Source: CAVSUR01 sp963731285 (GTDB lineage Bacteria > Actinomycetota > Actinomycetes > Streptosporangiales > Streptosporangiaceae). From it: a DNA stretch of 64,000 nucleotides. The position numbers were made by a program, and so were the translations under genes. The notes under the pieces are model-generated. The model ran no database searches. It was not told where the DNA came from and was given only the letters and a program-made list of their open reading frames with translations. The DNA lies in assembly GCA_963731285.1 (NCBI GenBank), contig CAVSUR010000001.1:310001-374000 (forward strand), read 5' to 3'. Below are positions 9,266 through 17,897 of the stretch, in pieces. The number at the start of each line of letters is the position of its first letter. Within the stretch, counting starts at the first letter, position 1.

Positions 9266-10227
9266 GCGGTGATCCTCGGGTCGAGCCGGAAGTACACCAG
9301 GTCAGACAGGAAGTTGAGCACGATCACCGACACGGTCAGGATCAGGAAGCCGCCCTCCAGCATGGGATAGTCGCGCTGGCCGATCGCGGTGTACATGGCC
9401 AGGCCGATGCCGGGCCAGCTGAAGATCACCTCGATCAGCACCGCGCCGCCGACGATGTAGCCGAAGTCCAGCGCGATCAGCGTGACCATGGGCAGCAGCG
9501 CGTTGCGCACCGCGTGCCGCCAGACGATCCGCCGCGCTGGCAGCCCCTTAGCCCGGGCGGTGAGCACGTAGTCCTCGCCCAGCGTCTCCAGCAGCGAGGA
9601 CCGCACCACCAGCGTGTAGCTGCCGTAGGCGGTCAGCATCAGCGTCCCGGCCGGAAGGATCATGTGGACGCCGACATCCCCCAGGTGCTGCCAGAACGGC
9701 TCGGGGCCGAACAGGAACGGGTTGCTCATCCCGCAGGCCGGCAGCGTCCCGGCGAAGAGGATGAGCAGCATCAGCCCGAGCCACTGGGTCGGGAACGCGT
9801 ACGCAAAGATCGCGGCGTTGGTGCTGATGTGGTCCGGCGGCGATCCGCGCCGCCAGGCCGACAGCACGCCGGTGAACACGCCCACCACGATGGCCGCCAC
9901 CGTCCCGACGGTGACCATCGGGATGGTGTTCTTCAGGGCGGCGAGCAGCAGGTGGCTGACGGGCTGCTGATTGGCGAACGAGATCCCCATGTTGCCGTGC
10001 GCCAGCTCCCGCAGGTAGATCAGGTACTGCTCCCATTTGGGCTTGTCCAGGCCGAACTCGACGGTGAGCGCATGGCGCAGCTGCGGGCTGGCCTTCGGCA
10101 CCCGGGCCAGGTCGGTCACCGCGCTGCCCGGCAGCACCCGGAACAGGAAGAAGTTGAGCGTGATCGCGACGAAGATCGTCACCAGCGCGAACACCGCCCG
10201 CTTGATCACATAGTCAGCGCGGTGCAT
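9262..10227 (-). CDS. dppB: Peptide ABC transporter permease DppB-like
   Basis: Inner-membrane permease, 321 residues, partner of DppC. The N-terminal RAVFALVTIFVAITLNFFLF segment is the first helix and contains the typical OppB/DppB start; the GSAVTDLAR loop and five further membrane segments follow. The EAA motif (DYVLTARAKGLPARRIVWRH) is near residues 219-238. It lies 90 bp downstream of the substrate-binding lipoprotein gene, and its stop overlaps the dppC start. Confidence 0.92.
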   Translation of the reverse strand: MHRADYVIKRAVFALVTIFVAITLNFFLFRVLPGSAVTDLARVPKASPQLRHALTVEFGLDKPKWEQYLIYLRELAHGNMGISFANQQPVSHLLLAALKNTIPMVTVGTVAAIVVGVFTGVLSAWRRGSPPDHISTNAAIFAYAFPTQWLGLMLLILFAGTLPACGMSNPFLFGPEPFWQHLGDVGVHMILPAGTLMLTAYGSYTLVVRSSLLETLGEDYVLTARAKGLPARRIVWRHAVRNALLPMVTLIALDFGYIVGGAVLIEVIFSWPGIGLAMYTAIGQRDYPMLEGGFLILTVSVIVLNFLSDLVYFRLDPRITA

Positions 10228-10317
10228 CGCGGTCCGGTTCTGCGCGGTGTCGGGCTGTCATGTGGTCTGCGCCTCCCGGCTGCCGGTCAGTGTCCGTCCA
10301 CGGCGCGCGGAACTGCG

Positions 10318-11994
10318 CTAGCCGACCTGGTGCACGGACTCGAACGGGATCTTGGACTCCGAATTCCACGAGATGCCGCCGGGGGTCGGCAGGTCGGCCC
10401 AGTTGCGGCTGTGCGCCTCGATCGACTCGGGGTAGTCGAGCACCAGGTAGAGCCGCTGGGCGGCGGCCATCTGCTGCATCTGGTACACGATCCGCAGCCG
10501 CTGGGCCGGGTTCATGGCCGCGCTCTGCGCGGCGTACAGCCCGTCGTATTTCTTGGAGCAGTACCCGGTGTCGTTCCACACGTTCCACGACACGCAGGTC
10601 AGCACGGACAGCATGAAGTCCGGGTCGGCCAGCGGGTACCAGTCCCACAGGGACAGCTCGAAGTTCTTGTACCCGTTCGCGGTCACCGCGCTGTACGCCG
10701 CCGAGGGGTCCAGCAGCTGCAGGTGCAGCTGCACCCCGATCTTCTTAAAGTCCGCCTGGATGATCTGGTAGGTGCGGTTGCCGTAGTTGCTGGCGATGTC
10801 GGTCGGCATGACCACGGTGTAGCTCATCGGATGGCCGTTCGCGATCCGCACGCCGTTCGGTCCCATCTTGTAGCCGGCCTGGTCCAGCAGCTGGTTCGCC
10901 TTCGCCAGGCTGAACGGCGTGGGCTTGATCGACGGGTCGGACCAGTGGCCGGTGGCCGGCGGGATGATCGAGCCGCCCGGCTGCCCGTAGCCGAGCAGCG
11001 AGGTATGCACGATGACCTGCCGGTCGACGGCGTAGTCGAACGCCTCGCGCAGCAGCGGGTTCGCCAGCTCCCGGTGGCTGACCTGCTGGTGCGGGTTGGC
11101 GTTGATGATGAAGTCGTCGAACACGTCGCCCGGGCTGGCGGGCACGACGAAATGCGCCGCCTTGAGCGTGCCGACCGAGGTGGGCGGCACAACCTCCACC
11201 CCGTCCAGCTGGCCACTCTTCAGCGCGCTGATCATCGCGTCCTCGGTCCCGAAGAACTGCAGGCCCAGGCCGTCGATGTGCGGCTTCTGGCCGTAAAAAC
11301 GGGGGTTGCGCTTCATCAGGGCGATCTGGTTCGGCACGTATTTCACCAGCGTGAACGGTCCGCCGGAAACCACGGGCGCGGGGTTGGCGAACCGTTTCAG
11401 CGCCTTGCCGCTGCCGGTCGCGTACCTGGCCCAGATGTGCTCCGGCAGGATCGGGACCTGCTGCATCTGGGACAGCACGTTCGCGACCGGCTGCTTATAG
11501 GTGAACACCACGGTGGTCGGGCTAGGCGCGGTCACGCCCTTCATGTGCGCGACGTAGCCGGCTGAGTTGGCCGTGGCCCCGTTCTGGAACTTGAGGATCG
11601 TGTTGAAGGTCCAGGCGACGTCGGCGGTGGTCAGCGGCTTGCCGTCGGACCAGGTCGCGTGCGGCTGGGTGTGGAAAGTCCAGACCCGGCCGCCCGCCGA
11701 GGTGGTCCAGCTGCGGGCGAAGTCGGGCACGAACTGGAGCTTGGCGTTGTACTGGACCAGCTCGGGGTAGATGTACTCGAAGACGACGTAGGCATCGCCC
11801 TGGAACGCGACAAACGGGTTGAGCGAGTCGATGCTGGACTGGCTCCCGAGCCGGAATATCCCGCCTTCCTTGACTTCCCCGGCGGCGCCGGAGGTGCCGC
11901 ATGCGGCGGCGCCCAGGGCCATGAGTGCCGCGGCCGTGGCCGCGGCGATCACGCGGCGCGCTGGTCCGGCCGGCTGACTACGGCGCAGTCGCAC
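10318..11994 (-). CDS. Peptide ABC transporter substrate-binding lipoprotein
   Basis: Extracytoplasmic solute-binding protein family 5 (DppA/OppA type), 558 residues. The N terminus has a basic stretch, a hydrophobic core and a lipobox ALGAAAC, with the Cys at about residue 32 as the lipidation site. The mature protein opens with KEGGIFRLGSQSSIDSLNPF, typical of the family. GTG start with AGAGGTGA upstream. It is the promoter-proximal gene of the five-gene importer; the 160-bp gap upstream must carry the operon promoter, which I could not identify. Ligand unknown, peptides likely from the context. Confidence 0.92.
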   Translation of the reverse strand: MRLRRSQPAGPARRVIAAATAAALMALGAAACGTSGAAGEVKEGGIFRLGSQSSIDSLNPFVAFQGDAYVVFEYIYPELVQYNAKLQFVPDFARSWTTSAGGRVWTFHTQPHATWSDGKPLTTADVAWTFNTILKFQNGATANSAGYVAHMKGVTAPSPTTVVFTYKQPVANVLSQMQQVPILPEHIWARYATGSGKALKRFANPAPVVSGGPFTLVKYVPNQIALMKRNPRFYGQKPHIDGLGLQFFGTEDAMISALKSGQLDGVEVVPPTSVGTLKAAHFVVPASPGDVFDDFIINANPHQQVSHRELANPLLREAFDYAVDRQVIVHTSLLGYGQPGGSIIPPATGHWSDPSIKPTPFSLAKANQLLDQAGYKMGPNGVRIANGHPMSYTVVMPTDIASNYGNRTYQIIQADFKKIGVQLHLQLLDPSAAYSAVTANGYKNFELSLWDWYPLADPDFMLSVLTCVSWNVWNDTGYCSKKYDGLYAAQSAAMNPAQRLRIVYQMQQMAAAQRLYLVLDYPESIEAHSRNWADLPTPGGISWNSESKIPFESVHQVG

Positions 11995-12153
11995 GCTGCG
12001 TCACCTCTTTTCCCGCAGCAGGCGGCTCCCGGGGCCAGCCGACGACGGCGCGGCGGTTGCTGCCTGACTCACTGTTCAAGTGCGCGCGATGGTAGCACCG
12101 GGACAAGTCGTCCGTACAGGTCTGGGCGGTCGCCCGGTCCGGGCGGCGGCGGC

Positions 12154-13329
12154 TCAGTGGCGCCGGACCCGCCCGGCCGCCGTCAGCAGGCTGAGCACCT
12201 GGCCGGCGGGCAGCGCCACCGAGGTGTTGCCGTCACGGCCAGTCACCGTCACCGCGGCGAGCAGGCAGTTGATCACCGCCTCCTCGGTTGCCTCGACCAC
12301 GGCGTCGAAGAACGGGTCGAGCGCGCTGCCGCTGATCGCGGACGCGTCCGCCAGCGGGCCGCGCAGGCCAGTGGCCAGCGCCAGGAAAATCTCGCCGCTG
12401 CCGTGGTGCGCCGTGGACCCGGTCCTGGCCAGGCCAAGGCCGGCCCGGCGGGCCAGCCGGGCGCAGGCCGCGGCGTCCACCGGCGCGTCGGTCACCACGA
12501 TGGTGATGCACGAGCCCGCCGTACCGGGCCCCGGCCCGGCGGCGGGGCTCGGCGTGCCGGGAACTTTTTGCGGATGTCGTGAGGTTTCCTGGCGCTCCCC
12601 GCCGCGCGCCGCACCTGACGGCGGGAGCAGCCGGCCCACCGGGACGCCGTCGATGGTCAGCCGCTCGCGGTCGCCGTAGTTGGCCAGCACCAGCACCCCG
12701 GCCGTATGCCCGGACGGCACGATCCGGGATGCCGAGCCGATGCCGCCCTTGAACCCCAGGCAGCTCATCCCGGTGCCCGCGCCGACCGCGCCCTCGGCCG
12801 GGACCTGCCGGGCGGCGGCGGCGGCCCGGGCGGCGGCCAGGGCCGCCGCGACGTCGGCGGCGCTGACCTGCATCCGGCGCGCGTCGGACAAGAAACTGTC
12901 GTCGCACTCGGCCACGATCGGGATGATCACGTTCTCGGTGCCGATGCCCGCGTCCTCCGCCATGAGCAGCTCGCACGCGGCGTCGTAGACCCGGCCGACC
13001 TGCATGGTTGAGGTGAGGAAGACCGGCGTCTCGGCCAGGCCCCATTCGGCCGCGGCGAGGAAGCCGGTGCACTCGCCCGCGCCGTTGAGTACCGCGCCGC
13101 CGGCCGGGACCGGAAAGCGGAACATGTTGCCGCCCGGGTCGACGACCGTCACGCCGGTCCTGGCCACTCCGCGGCCGTCCGGCGGCCCTGGCTCATCCCG
13201 CCAGACGGTCGCATGACCCACGCCGACGCCGGGCACGTCGGCGATTGACGCGGTCGGCCCGCTCGGCAGGCTCCCGATCACGATGCCTAGCTCGCGGGCC
13301 CGGCGGCGATGACCGTGCGCTACATTCAC
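12154..13329 (-). CDS. P1 family peptidase (DmpA/beta-peptidyl aminopeptidase-like)
   Basis: N-terminal-nucleophile peptidase of family P1/S58, 391 residues from the GTG at 13329. Family features are ADVPGVGVGHATV near the N terminus, NGAGECTGF, and the self-cleavage junction Gly-Ser in AGSCIT (about residues 281-286), where the released Ser becomes the nucleophile. The start is chosen because the frame upstream overlaps the divergent gene and has no family character. The stretch just before the junction (residues 250-280) is Gly/Pro/Arg-rich and longer than usual. Relatives release N-terminal D- or beta-residues; this fits the peptide-utilisation neighbours. Confidence 0.85.
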   Translation of the reverse strand: MNVAHGHRRRARELGIVIGSLPSGPTASIADVPGVGVGHATVWRDEPGPPDGRGVARTGVTVVDPGGNMFRFPVPAGGAVLNGAGECTGFLAAAEWGLAETPVFLTSTMQVGRVYDAACELLMAEDAGIGTENVIIPIVAECDDSFLSDARRMQVSAADVAAALAAARAAAAARQVPAEGAVGAGTGMSCLGFKGGIGSASRIVPSGHTAGVLVLANYGDRERLTIDGVPVGRLLPPSGAARGGERQETSRHPQKVPGTPSPAAGPGPGTAGSCITIVVTDAPVDAAACARLARRAGLGLARTGSTAHHGSGEIFLALATGLRGPLADASAISGSALDPFFDAVVEATEEAVINCLLAAVTVTGRDGNTSVALPAGQVLSLLTAAGRVRRH

Positions 13330-13462
13330 CCCGCGAGCATGCCACGCGGCCCGCGGCCCGTCCGGCCGGGCCGCTGCGCGGCGGATTTCGAGTGCAGGCA
13401 CTGACAGTCCCGGACCAGGCGGGCCGGCGGCGGGCGGACGGACAGGCGGGCGGTGCGGGCAG

Positions 13463-14539
13463 GTGGCTGGCAGGCTGGGCATCCCGGTTGTCTGGAGCGA
13501 GCAGTGCCTGCGGCACGAGCCGGACGGCGAGGTGTGGATCGGCGTCTGGGAGCCAGGGACCGAGGTGCCGCAGCGGGCCAGCGTGCTGCTGGCGGCGGTG
13601 CGGGCGGCCGGGGCCCTGGTGCGGCCTGCCCGGCCGCACGGGGAGCAGCCGCTGGCCGCGGTGCACGACCGGGAGCTGCTGGACTACCTGGCCACGATCT
13701 GGGCCGACTGGACGGACGGCGGGTACCCGGCCGGGCATGGCAGGCCCCGGGTGGTGCCGTATGTCTTTCCCACCGAGGGCCTGCTGGCCGGGCTGCCGCT
13801 TCGCTCGCCGGCCGCCGTGCACGGGCGGGCGGGCCGGTTCTGCTACGACACGATGACGCTGGTCGGGCCGGGCAGCTGGGAGGCCATCCGGGCGGCGGCC
13901 GACTGCGCCCTCACCGCGGCCGATCTGGTGGCCGGGGGCGCCCGGGCAGCCTACGCGCTGTGCCGGCCGCCCGGTCATCACGCCGGGCGGGCCGCCTTCG
14001 GCGGCTCGTGCTACCTGAATAACGCGGCGATCGCGGCGCAGAGGCTGCGGACAGCGGGCGCCGGGCGGGTGGCCGTGATCGACATCGACGCGCACCACGG
14101 CAACGGCACCCAGGCGATCTTCTACGACCGTCCCGACGTGTTCTACGGCAGCCTGCACGTCGATCCGGGCGCGGGCTGGTTCCCGCACTACGCCGGCTAC
14201 GCCGACGAGCGCGGCGCGGGCGACGGGGCGGCCGCAACCCGCAACCTGCCGCTGGCGCCGGGCACCGGCGACGCGGGCTGGCTGGCGGCGGTGGACGCGC
14301 TGTGCGCGGAGGTCCGCCAGCGGGGCGCCGATGCGATCGTCGTCTCGCTCGGCGTGGACGCGGCCGCCGCCGACCCGGAAAGCCCGCTGCAGGTCACCGC
14401 GGACGGGTACCGGCGGGCCGGCCAGCGGATCGGCGCGCTCGGCCCGGTCGTGGCGGTCCAGGAGGGCGGCTACGACCTGGCCTCGCTGGGCGAGCTGACG
14501 GTCGCGGCCCTGGCCGGCCTCCAGGCCGGCGCGTCCTGA
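13463..14539 (+). CDS. Histone deacetylase-like amidohydrolase
   Basis: Zinc amidohydrolase of the arginase/deacetylase superfamily, 358 residues. The catalytic HH pair is in RPPGHHAG (about 170-177). Zinc ligands are in DIDAHHGNGT (about 206-215) and in a later Asp (SLGVDAAAADP). The Tyr/Gly active-site lid is QEGGYDL near the C terminus. Bacterial members include acetoin-utilisation AcuC and acetylpolyamine amidohydrolases; the LPLAPGTGD and VDPESPL-like stretches favour the acetylpolyamine/class II-like group, but substrate is not certain. GTG start, divergent from the P1 peptidase with a 133-bp shared upstream region. Confidence 0.88.
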   Translation: MAGRLGIPVVWSEQCLRHEPDGEVWIGVWEPGTEVPQRASVLLAAVRAAGALVRPARPHGEQPLAAVHDRELLDYLATIWADWTDGGYPAGHGRPRVVPYVFPTEGLLAGLPLRSPAAVHGRAGRFCYDTMTLVGPGSWEAIRAAADCALTAADLVAGGARAAYALCRPPGHHAGRAAFGGSCYLNNAAIAAQRLRTAGAGRVAVIDIDAHHGNGTQAIFYDRPDVFYGSLHVDPGAGWFPHYAGYADERGAGDGAAATRNLPLAPGTGDAGWLAAVDALCAEVRQRGADAIVVSLGVDAAAADPESPLQVTADGYRRAGQRIGALGPVVAVQEGGYDLASLGELTVAALAGLQAGAS

Positions 14540-14697
14540 CCCGCTCCGGCCGCCTCCAGGCCGGCATGCTGTGGCCGGCAGCCCTCCCGGACCCTGAAAG
14601 CGCGTCCCGCCAGTCAGCTAGTCACACCAGGCACGTACCGGATTAGCCCGAAGATCTGTGCCGCCGGCGATCCCTGATCCTTCGCGCTAATGTCCGG

Positions 14698-14740
14698 GTC
14701 AACCAAGGTTGACATAATAGTCGCGTCAACGTATGTTGCC
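14698..14740 (+). promoter_or_regulatory. Promoter overlapped by two palindromic operators
   Basis: A near-ideal promoter, TTGACA (14709-14714), a 17-nt spacer and TATGTT (14732-14737), ends 3 nt before the ATG of the HTH gene. The first palindrome GTCAACC-AA-GGTTGAC (14698-14713) covers the -35 box. A second, imperfect one, GTCAAC-GTAT-GTTGCC (14725-14740), covers the -10 box. Start of transcription would fall at about 14741-14745, so the mRNA would be leaderless. This arrangement fits repression by a dimer, possibly the downstream HTH protein. Confidence 0.7.
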
Positions 14741-14965
14741 ATGATGAGCAGCAGGCTACAGCTGGCCGAGGCCGCCAGCGGCGAGGATCCGGCTACCGGC
14801 CTGCGTGCCGCTCGGGCTTTGCGCGAGCTCGCCGAGCGGCTGGAGGCCCTGCAGGTAGACAACGCCAGGGCGCACGGCTGGTCCTGGCAGGAAATCGCCT
14901 TCTTCCTCGGCGTCAGCAAGCAGGCGGTGCACAAGAAGCACGCGGCCCGCCGGCCCGGCGGGTGA
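14741..14965 (+). CDS. Small helix-turn-helix protein
   Basis: A 74-residue protein starting at ATG-ATG. An acidic N-terminal helix pair (QLAEAASGEDPATGLRAARA) precedes a clear HTH, WSWQEIAFFLGVSKQAVHKKH, near residues 46-66, similar to sigma-region-4/TrfB-like motifs; the protein ends in a basic tail. Small HTH proteins of this kind commonly lie directly before a Clp-N-domain gene in actinobacteria (general knowledge), as here. No Shine-Dalgarno sequence is seen and the predicted transcript starts at or within the first codons, so it is probably leaderless. Likely an autoregulator acting on the two palindromes at its promoter (inference). Confidence 0.8.
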   Translation: MMSSRLQLAEAASGEDPATGLRAARALRELAERLEALQVDNARAHGWSWQEIAFFLGVSKQAVHKKHAARRPGG

Positions 14966-15021
14966 CGCTCGCCGGCCTACGCCGACCGCACCGGGAATGT
15001 GTATCGGGAGAAAGGCAGGCA

Positions 15022-15581
15022 ATGTTCGAGAGGTTCAGCCAGAGCGCGCGCCAGGTCGTGGCCCGGGCCAGGGCCGAGGCAGCGCGGGCCGGGGACGATC
15101 ACATCGGCTGCGAGCACCTGCTGGTCAGCCTGCTGGCCGTGCCAGGGGCCGCGGCTCAGGCGCTGAGCGCCGCCGGGCTGCGGCTAGACGAAGCGCGGGC
15201 GGCGCTGGCCGGCCGGCCGAGCCGGACGACGATCCGCTGGACGCCGATGCGCTGGCCGCAGTCGGGATCGACCTCGATGCCGTCCGCCGGGCCACCGACG
15301 CAGCATTCGGCCCGGGCGCCCTGAACCGGGTCCGGGCCTGCCGGCGTGGCCGGATGAGAGCCGCGGCCCGGCCGCCGTTTACCAGCGAGGCCAAGCAGAC
15401 CCTGGAACGAGCGCAGCGGTCGGCGGCCGCCCTGCACCATCCGGCCATCTCCACCGGGCACCTGCTGATGGGCGTCATCGACCAGGGCAGCAACCCGGCG
15501 CTCGACATGCTGGCCCGGGCCGGCCTCGACCCGGCCGCGCTGCGCGCCGATGTCGTACGCCGGCTAGCCGAGGCGGCCTGA
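15022..15581 (+). CDS. Clp N-terminal-domain protein (one frameshift)
   Basis: Two Clp-N (double ClpA/ClpC N-domain) repeats without an AAA module. The first reads FERFSQSARQVVARARAEA, then IGCEHLLVSLL. The second reads FTSEAKQTLERAQRSA, then ISTGHLLMGVI. Such stand-alone Clp-N proteins may act as adaptors or decoys for ClpC substrates. ATG at 15022 has AGAAAGGCAGG upstream. The frame breaks near 15213 within a GGCCGGCCG run, with one base apparently missing; downstream the acidic linker EPDDDPLDADAL and the second repeat are intact. Restored length is about 186 residues. Co-transcribed with the HTH gene 57 bp upstream. Confidence 0.82.
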
Positions 15582-15608
15582 CGGACCGGGACTCGTGACC
15601 GGGAACCG

Positions 15609-16055
15609 CTAGAACAGCCGGGCAAACCGGCGCAGCGAGCTGCCCAGTCCCAGCCGGGCCGCCGGCGCGACAAGCACCATGGCCAGGGGCATGACCACCC
15701 TGCGGCCGAATGCGCCCGCCGAGCTCAGCGGCAGGTCCAGCTGCTCGGTCCAGCGGAACTCGCTGGCCTCCCCGCGCGGGATCACCTCGAAGATGCCGCC
15801 GCCGCGGACCACCTTGCCGGTGTGGCGGACCACGCAGCGGCGGGGCGGATCCCATTCGGTGATCACCATGGTGTCAGCGAAGCCGAACGGTCCGATGCCG
15901 GTCCTGGCCACGACCCGCGCCCCTACCCCGGTGCCGCCGCGGGCCTCCGTCCCCCATATCCACTCGCGCTGCCGGGACCAGTCCATGGCCAGCCGCCAGA
16001 CCCGCTCGGGATCGGCGCGCACCAGCACGCCCGACCGCACCTCCAGCACCGGCAT
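15609..16055 (-). CDS. SRPBCC family protein
   Basis: A 148-residue START/Bet v 1-like (polyketide cyclase/dehydrase) protein. It begins with the typical beta strand EVRSGVLVRADPERVWRLAMDWSRQ and later has FRWTEQLDLPL before the long C-terminal helix. Such proteins bind hydrophobic ligands in a central cavity; no specific role can be given. Its ATG lies 4 nt downstream of the chromate-transporter stop, so it is probably the last gene of the leftward 15.6-20.8 kb transcript. Convergent with the Clp-N gene. Confidence 0.78.
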   Translation of the reverse strand: MPVLEVRSGVLVRADPERVWRLAMDWSRQREWIWGTEARGGTGVGARVVARTGIGPFGFADTMVITEWDPPRRCVVRHTGKVVRGGGIFEVIPRGEASEFRWTEQLDLPLSSAGAFGRRVVMPLAMVLVAPAARLGLGSSLRRFARLF

Positions 16056-16059
16056 GAGA

Positions 16060-17005
16060 TCACGCTACCGGTGGCTGCTGCCGCCGTCGCCGGCGGCGCC
16101 GGCTCGCGGGCGCCGGCGAGCCCACTGGTGCGCCCGCGAGGACCGCGACCACGCCGAGCACGGCGGCGCCGACGATCGCCGCCGCCACGTTCCGCCGCAG
16201 CCAGACCAGCCAGCAGGCCGCGACGGCGAGCACGCCGACCTGCCACAGGTGCGCTAGCTCCAGGCCGAGCGGGATCGCGGACCCGGCGATGGTCCCGATG
16301 GCGGCGGGGCCGGCCCCGGTGAGGAAGGCCTGCGCCCGCGGGCTGGCCCGCAGCCGGTCGAACCGCGGGCCGCCGACGAGCACGAAGGCGAACGACGGCG
16401 CGAAGGCGACCAGCGCGGCCAGCAGGCCGCCGCCCAGGCCGGCCGCGGCGAACCCGATCACCGCGACGGTCTGCACGACCGGGCCCGGCGTCACCTGCCC
16501 GAGCGCGACCGCGCTGCGGAACTGCGCGCCGGTCATCCAGTGGTAGGTGTGCACCGCGTCTCGCTGCATCAGCGGGATGATGACGAACCCGCCGCCGAAC
16601 GAGAGCGCGCCGACCTTGAACGCGACCCACGCCACCGACAGCAGGGTCCCGGCCGCGGCGGCGGCCAGCACCGGCATCAGGGCCAGCGCGGCCGGGCCGC
16701 GGCCCGGCCGCCCCTGGCCGGGCTGTTCAGGCCGCCCCTGGCCGGGCTGCTCAGGCGGCCCCTGGCCGGGCTGCTCAGGCGGCTGCTGGCCGGGCTGGTC
16801 GGGCTGCTCCCGGCGGGGCCGGACCGGGCGGGCAGGCTGGTCGCCGCCACGCCGTCCTCGAACTCCGCTGCCGTCAGCCAGCCCCTGCGCTCCACGCACA
16901 AGGCGCGCAGCAGCGCGATTGCGCGGGCGGGCCGCCGAATCCGATGCAGCCGATGCGCGCCCACTGCGCCGCGCTGGTGTGCAGCGGCACGCTGGATGCG
17001 GGCAC
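16060..17005 (-). pseudogene. Chromate transporter remnant (frameshifted, first domain shortened)
   Basis: The C-terminal CHR domain is clear: WVAFKVGALSFGGGF, MQRDAV, then ALGQVTPGPVVQTVAVIGF and four hydrophobic segments. The N-terminal CHR domain is only partly present. RIGCIGFGGPPA is followed, one frame over (break near 16930), by IALLRALCVERRGWLTAAEFEDGVAATSL. After that the expected LLPGP motif and the remaining membrane helices are missing and replaced by an eight-residue repeat (EQPGQGRP). The GTG at 17005 has a perfect GGAGGT 6 nt upstream, so the gene once had a normal start. The family normally has about 390-400 residues; here about 315 codons remain. Probably non-functional or rearranged. 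Confidence 0.7.
16714..16809. repeat. 24-bp tandem repeat inside the chromate transporter gene
   Basis: Four consecutive 24-bp units at 16714-16737, 16738-16761, 16762-16785 and 16786-16809. The middle copies are nearly identical and the last has diverged. In the frame of the second CHR domain each unit encodes eight residues of EQPGQGRP type. The array replaces transmembrane sequence expected at this place. Confidence 0.85.
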
Positions 17006-17051
17006 CGGCGGACCTCCGGATGATCGTCGCGGGGCACCGCGGGAGGCTGGA

Positions 17052-17897
17052 TCAGGAAACGATGTCCTTGGCCGCGAATCTGCGGAACGCCAGGGCGAAT
17101 AGCACGAGCGCGTAGCAGGCCGCCACCGAGGTTCCCTCGATCATGTCAGCCCATGCGGTCTGCGGCGCCAGCGCGCCGAGCCAGGCGAACTGCCAGTGAG
17201 TCGGCAGGATCTGCCGCCAGTTGCCCAGCGCGGTCACGGCGTCGAGGATCGAGCTGACGATCACCAGGCCGACCGCGCCGCCGACCGCGCCGAGCGGCGA
17301 GTCGGTGCTGACCGACAGCATGAACGCCAGGGCCGCGGGTACCAGCTCGCTGAGCAGCACGTATCCGAGGACGATGGCCAGTCGGCCGAGCGCGCTCGGG
17401 GTGGCCAGCTGCACTCCGCTGCCGGGCAGCCGGAGCGGATGCCAGCCGAAGGCCACGGTGCCGGCCAGCAGCGACATGACCGGCAGGGTGACCACGGCGA
17501 CTGTCGAGTACATCAGCGCGACCGTGAGCTTGCTGCGCAGTAGCCGGGCCCGCGGCACCGGCGCGGCCAGCAGGTAGCGCAGCGACGCCCAGCTGGCCTC
17601 GCTGGCCACCGTGTCTCCGCAGAACAGGGCCACGGCCACCACGAGCAAGAACCCGGCCGACACGAACAGGCTGAACGCGGCGAAGTTCATGCCGCCATCG
17701 GTGGCCAGTTCCACCAGGCCCGGCGCCCCGCTGCTGGCGTGGCCGCCGTTGATCTCGAACGCGCCGACCAGGAGCCAGGGCAGCATCAGCAGCAGGCCGA
17801 AGGCGATGAGGGTGCGCCGCCGCCGCAGCTGCCGTGCGGCCTCGACGGCGAACGGCAGCGTGCGGCGCGGACGGTAGCCCGGGGCCGCCCCGGTCAC
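17052..17897 (-). CDS. ABC-2 type transporter permease
   Basis: Membrane protein of 281 residues with a basic N terminus (the RQLRRRRT stretch) and six hydrophobic segments. It resembles ABC-2 family permeases that pair with a single ATPase to export drugs, lipids or peptides. Its ATG overlaps the stop of the ATPase gene by 4 nt (ATGA), and the N-terminal amphipathic stretch plus the large first extracytoplasmic loop (about 55-80) fit this family. Substrate unknown. Confidence 0.88.
   Translation of the reverse strand: MTGAAPGYRPRRTLPFAVEAARQLRRRRTLIAFGLLLMLPWLLVGAFEINGGHASSGAPGLVELATDGGMNFAAFSLFVSAGFLLVVAVALFCGDTVASEASWASLRYLLAAPVPRARLLRSKLTVALMYSTVAVVTLPVMSLLAGTVAFGWHPLRLPGSGVQLATPSALGRLAIVLGYVLLSELVPAALAFMLSVSTDSPLGAVGGAVGLVIVSSILDAVTALGNWRQILPTHWQFAWLGALAPQTAWADMIEGTSVAACYALVLFALAFRRFAAKDIVS

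Noticed and set aside
9514..11565. Long + strand open frame of 683 codons opposite the peptide transporter genes
   Set aside because: His/Arg/Gly/Gln-rich antisense shadow caused by high third-position GC; the minus-strand genes have full family motifs.
13330..13482. Longer start for the P1 peptidase
   Set aside because: Would overlap the divergent deacetylase-like gene and adds Pro/Arg-rich sequence without family similarity.
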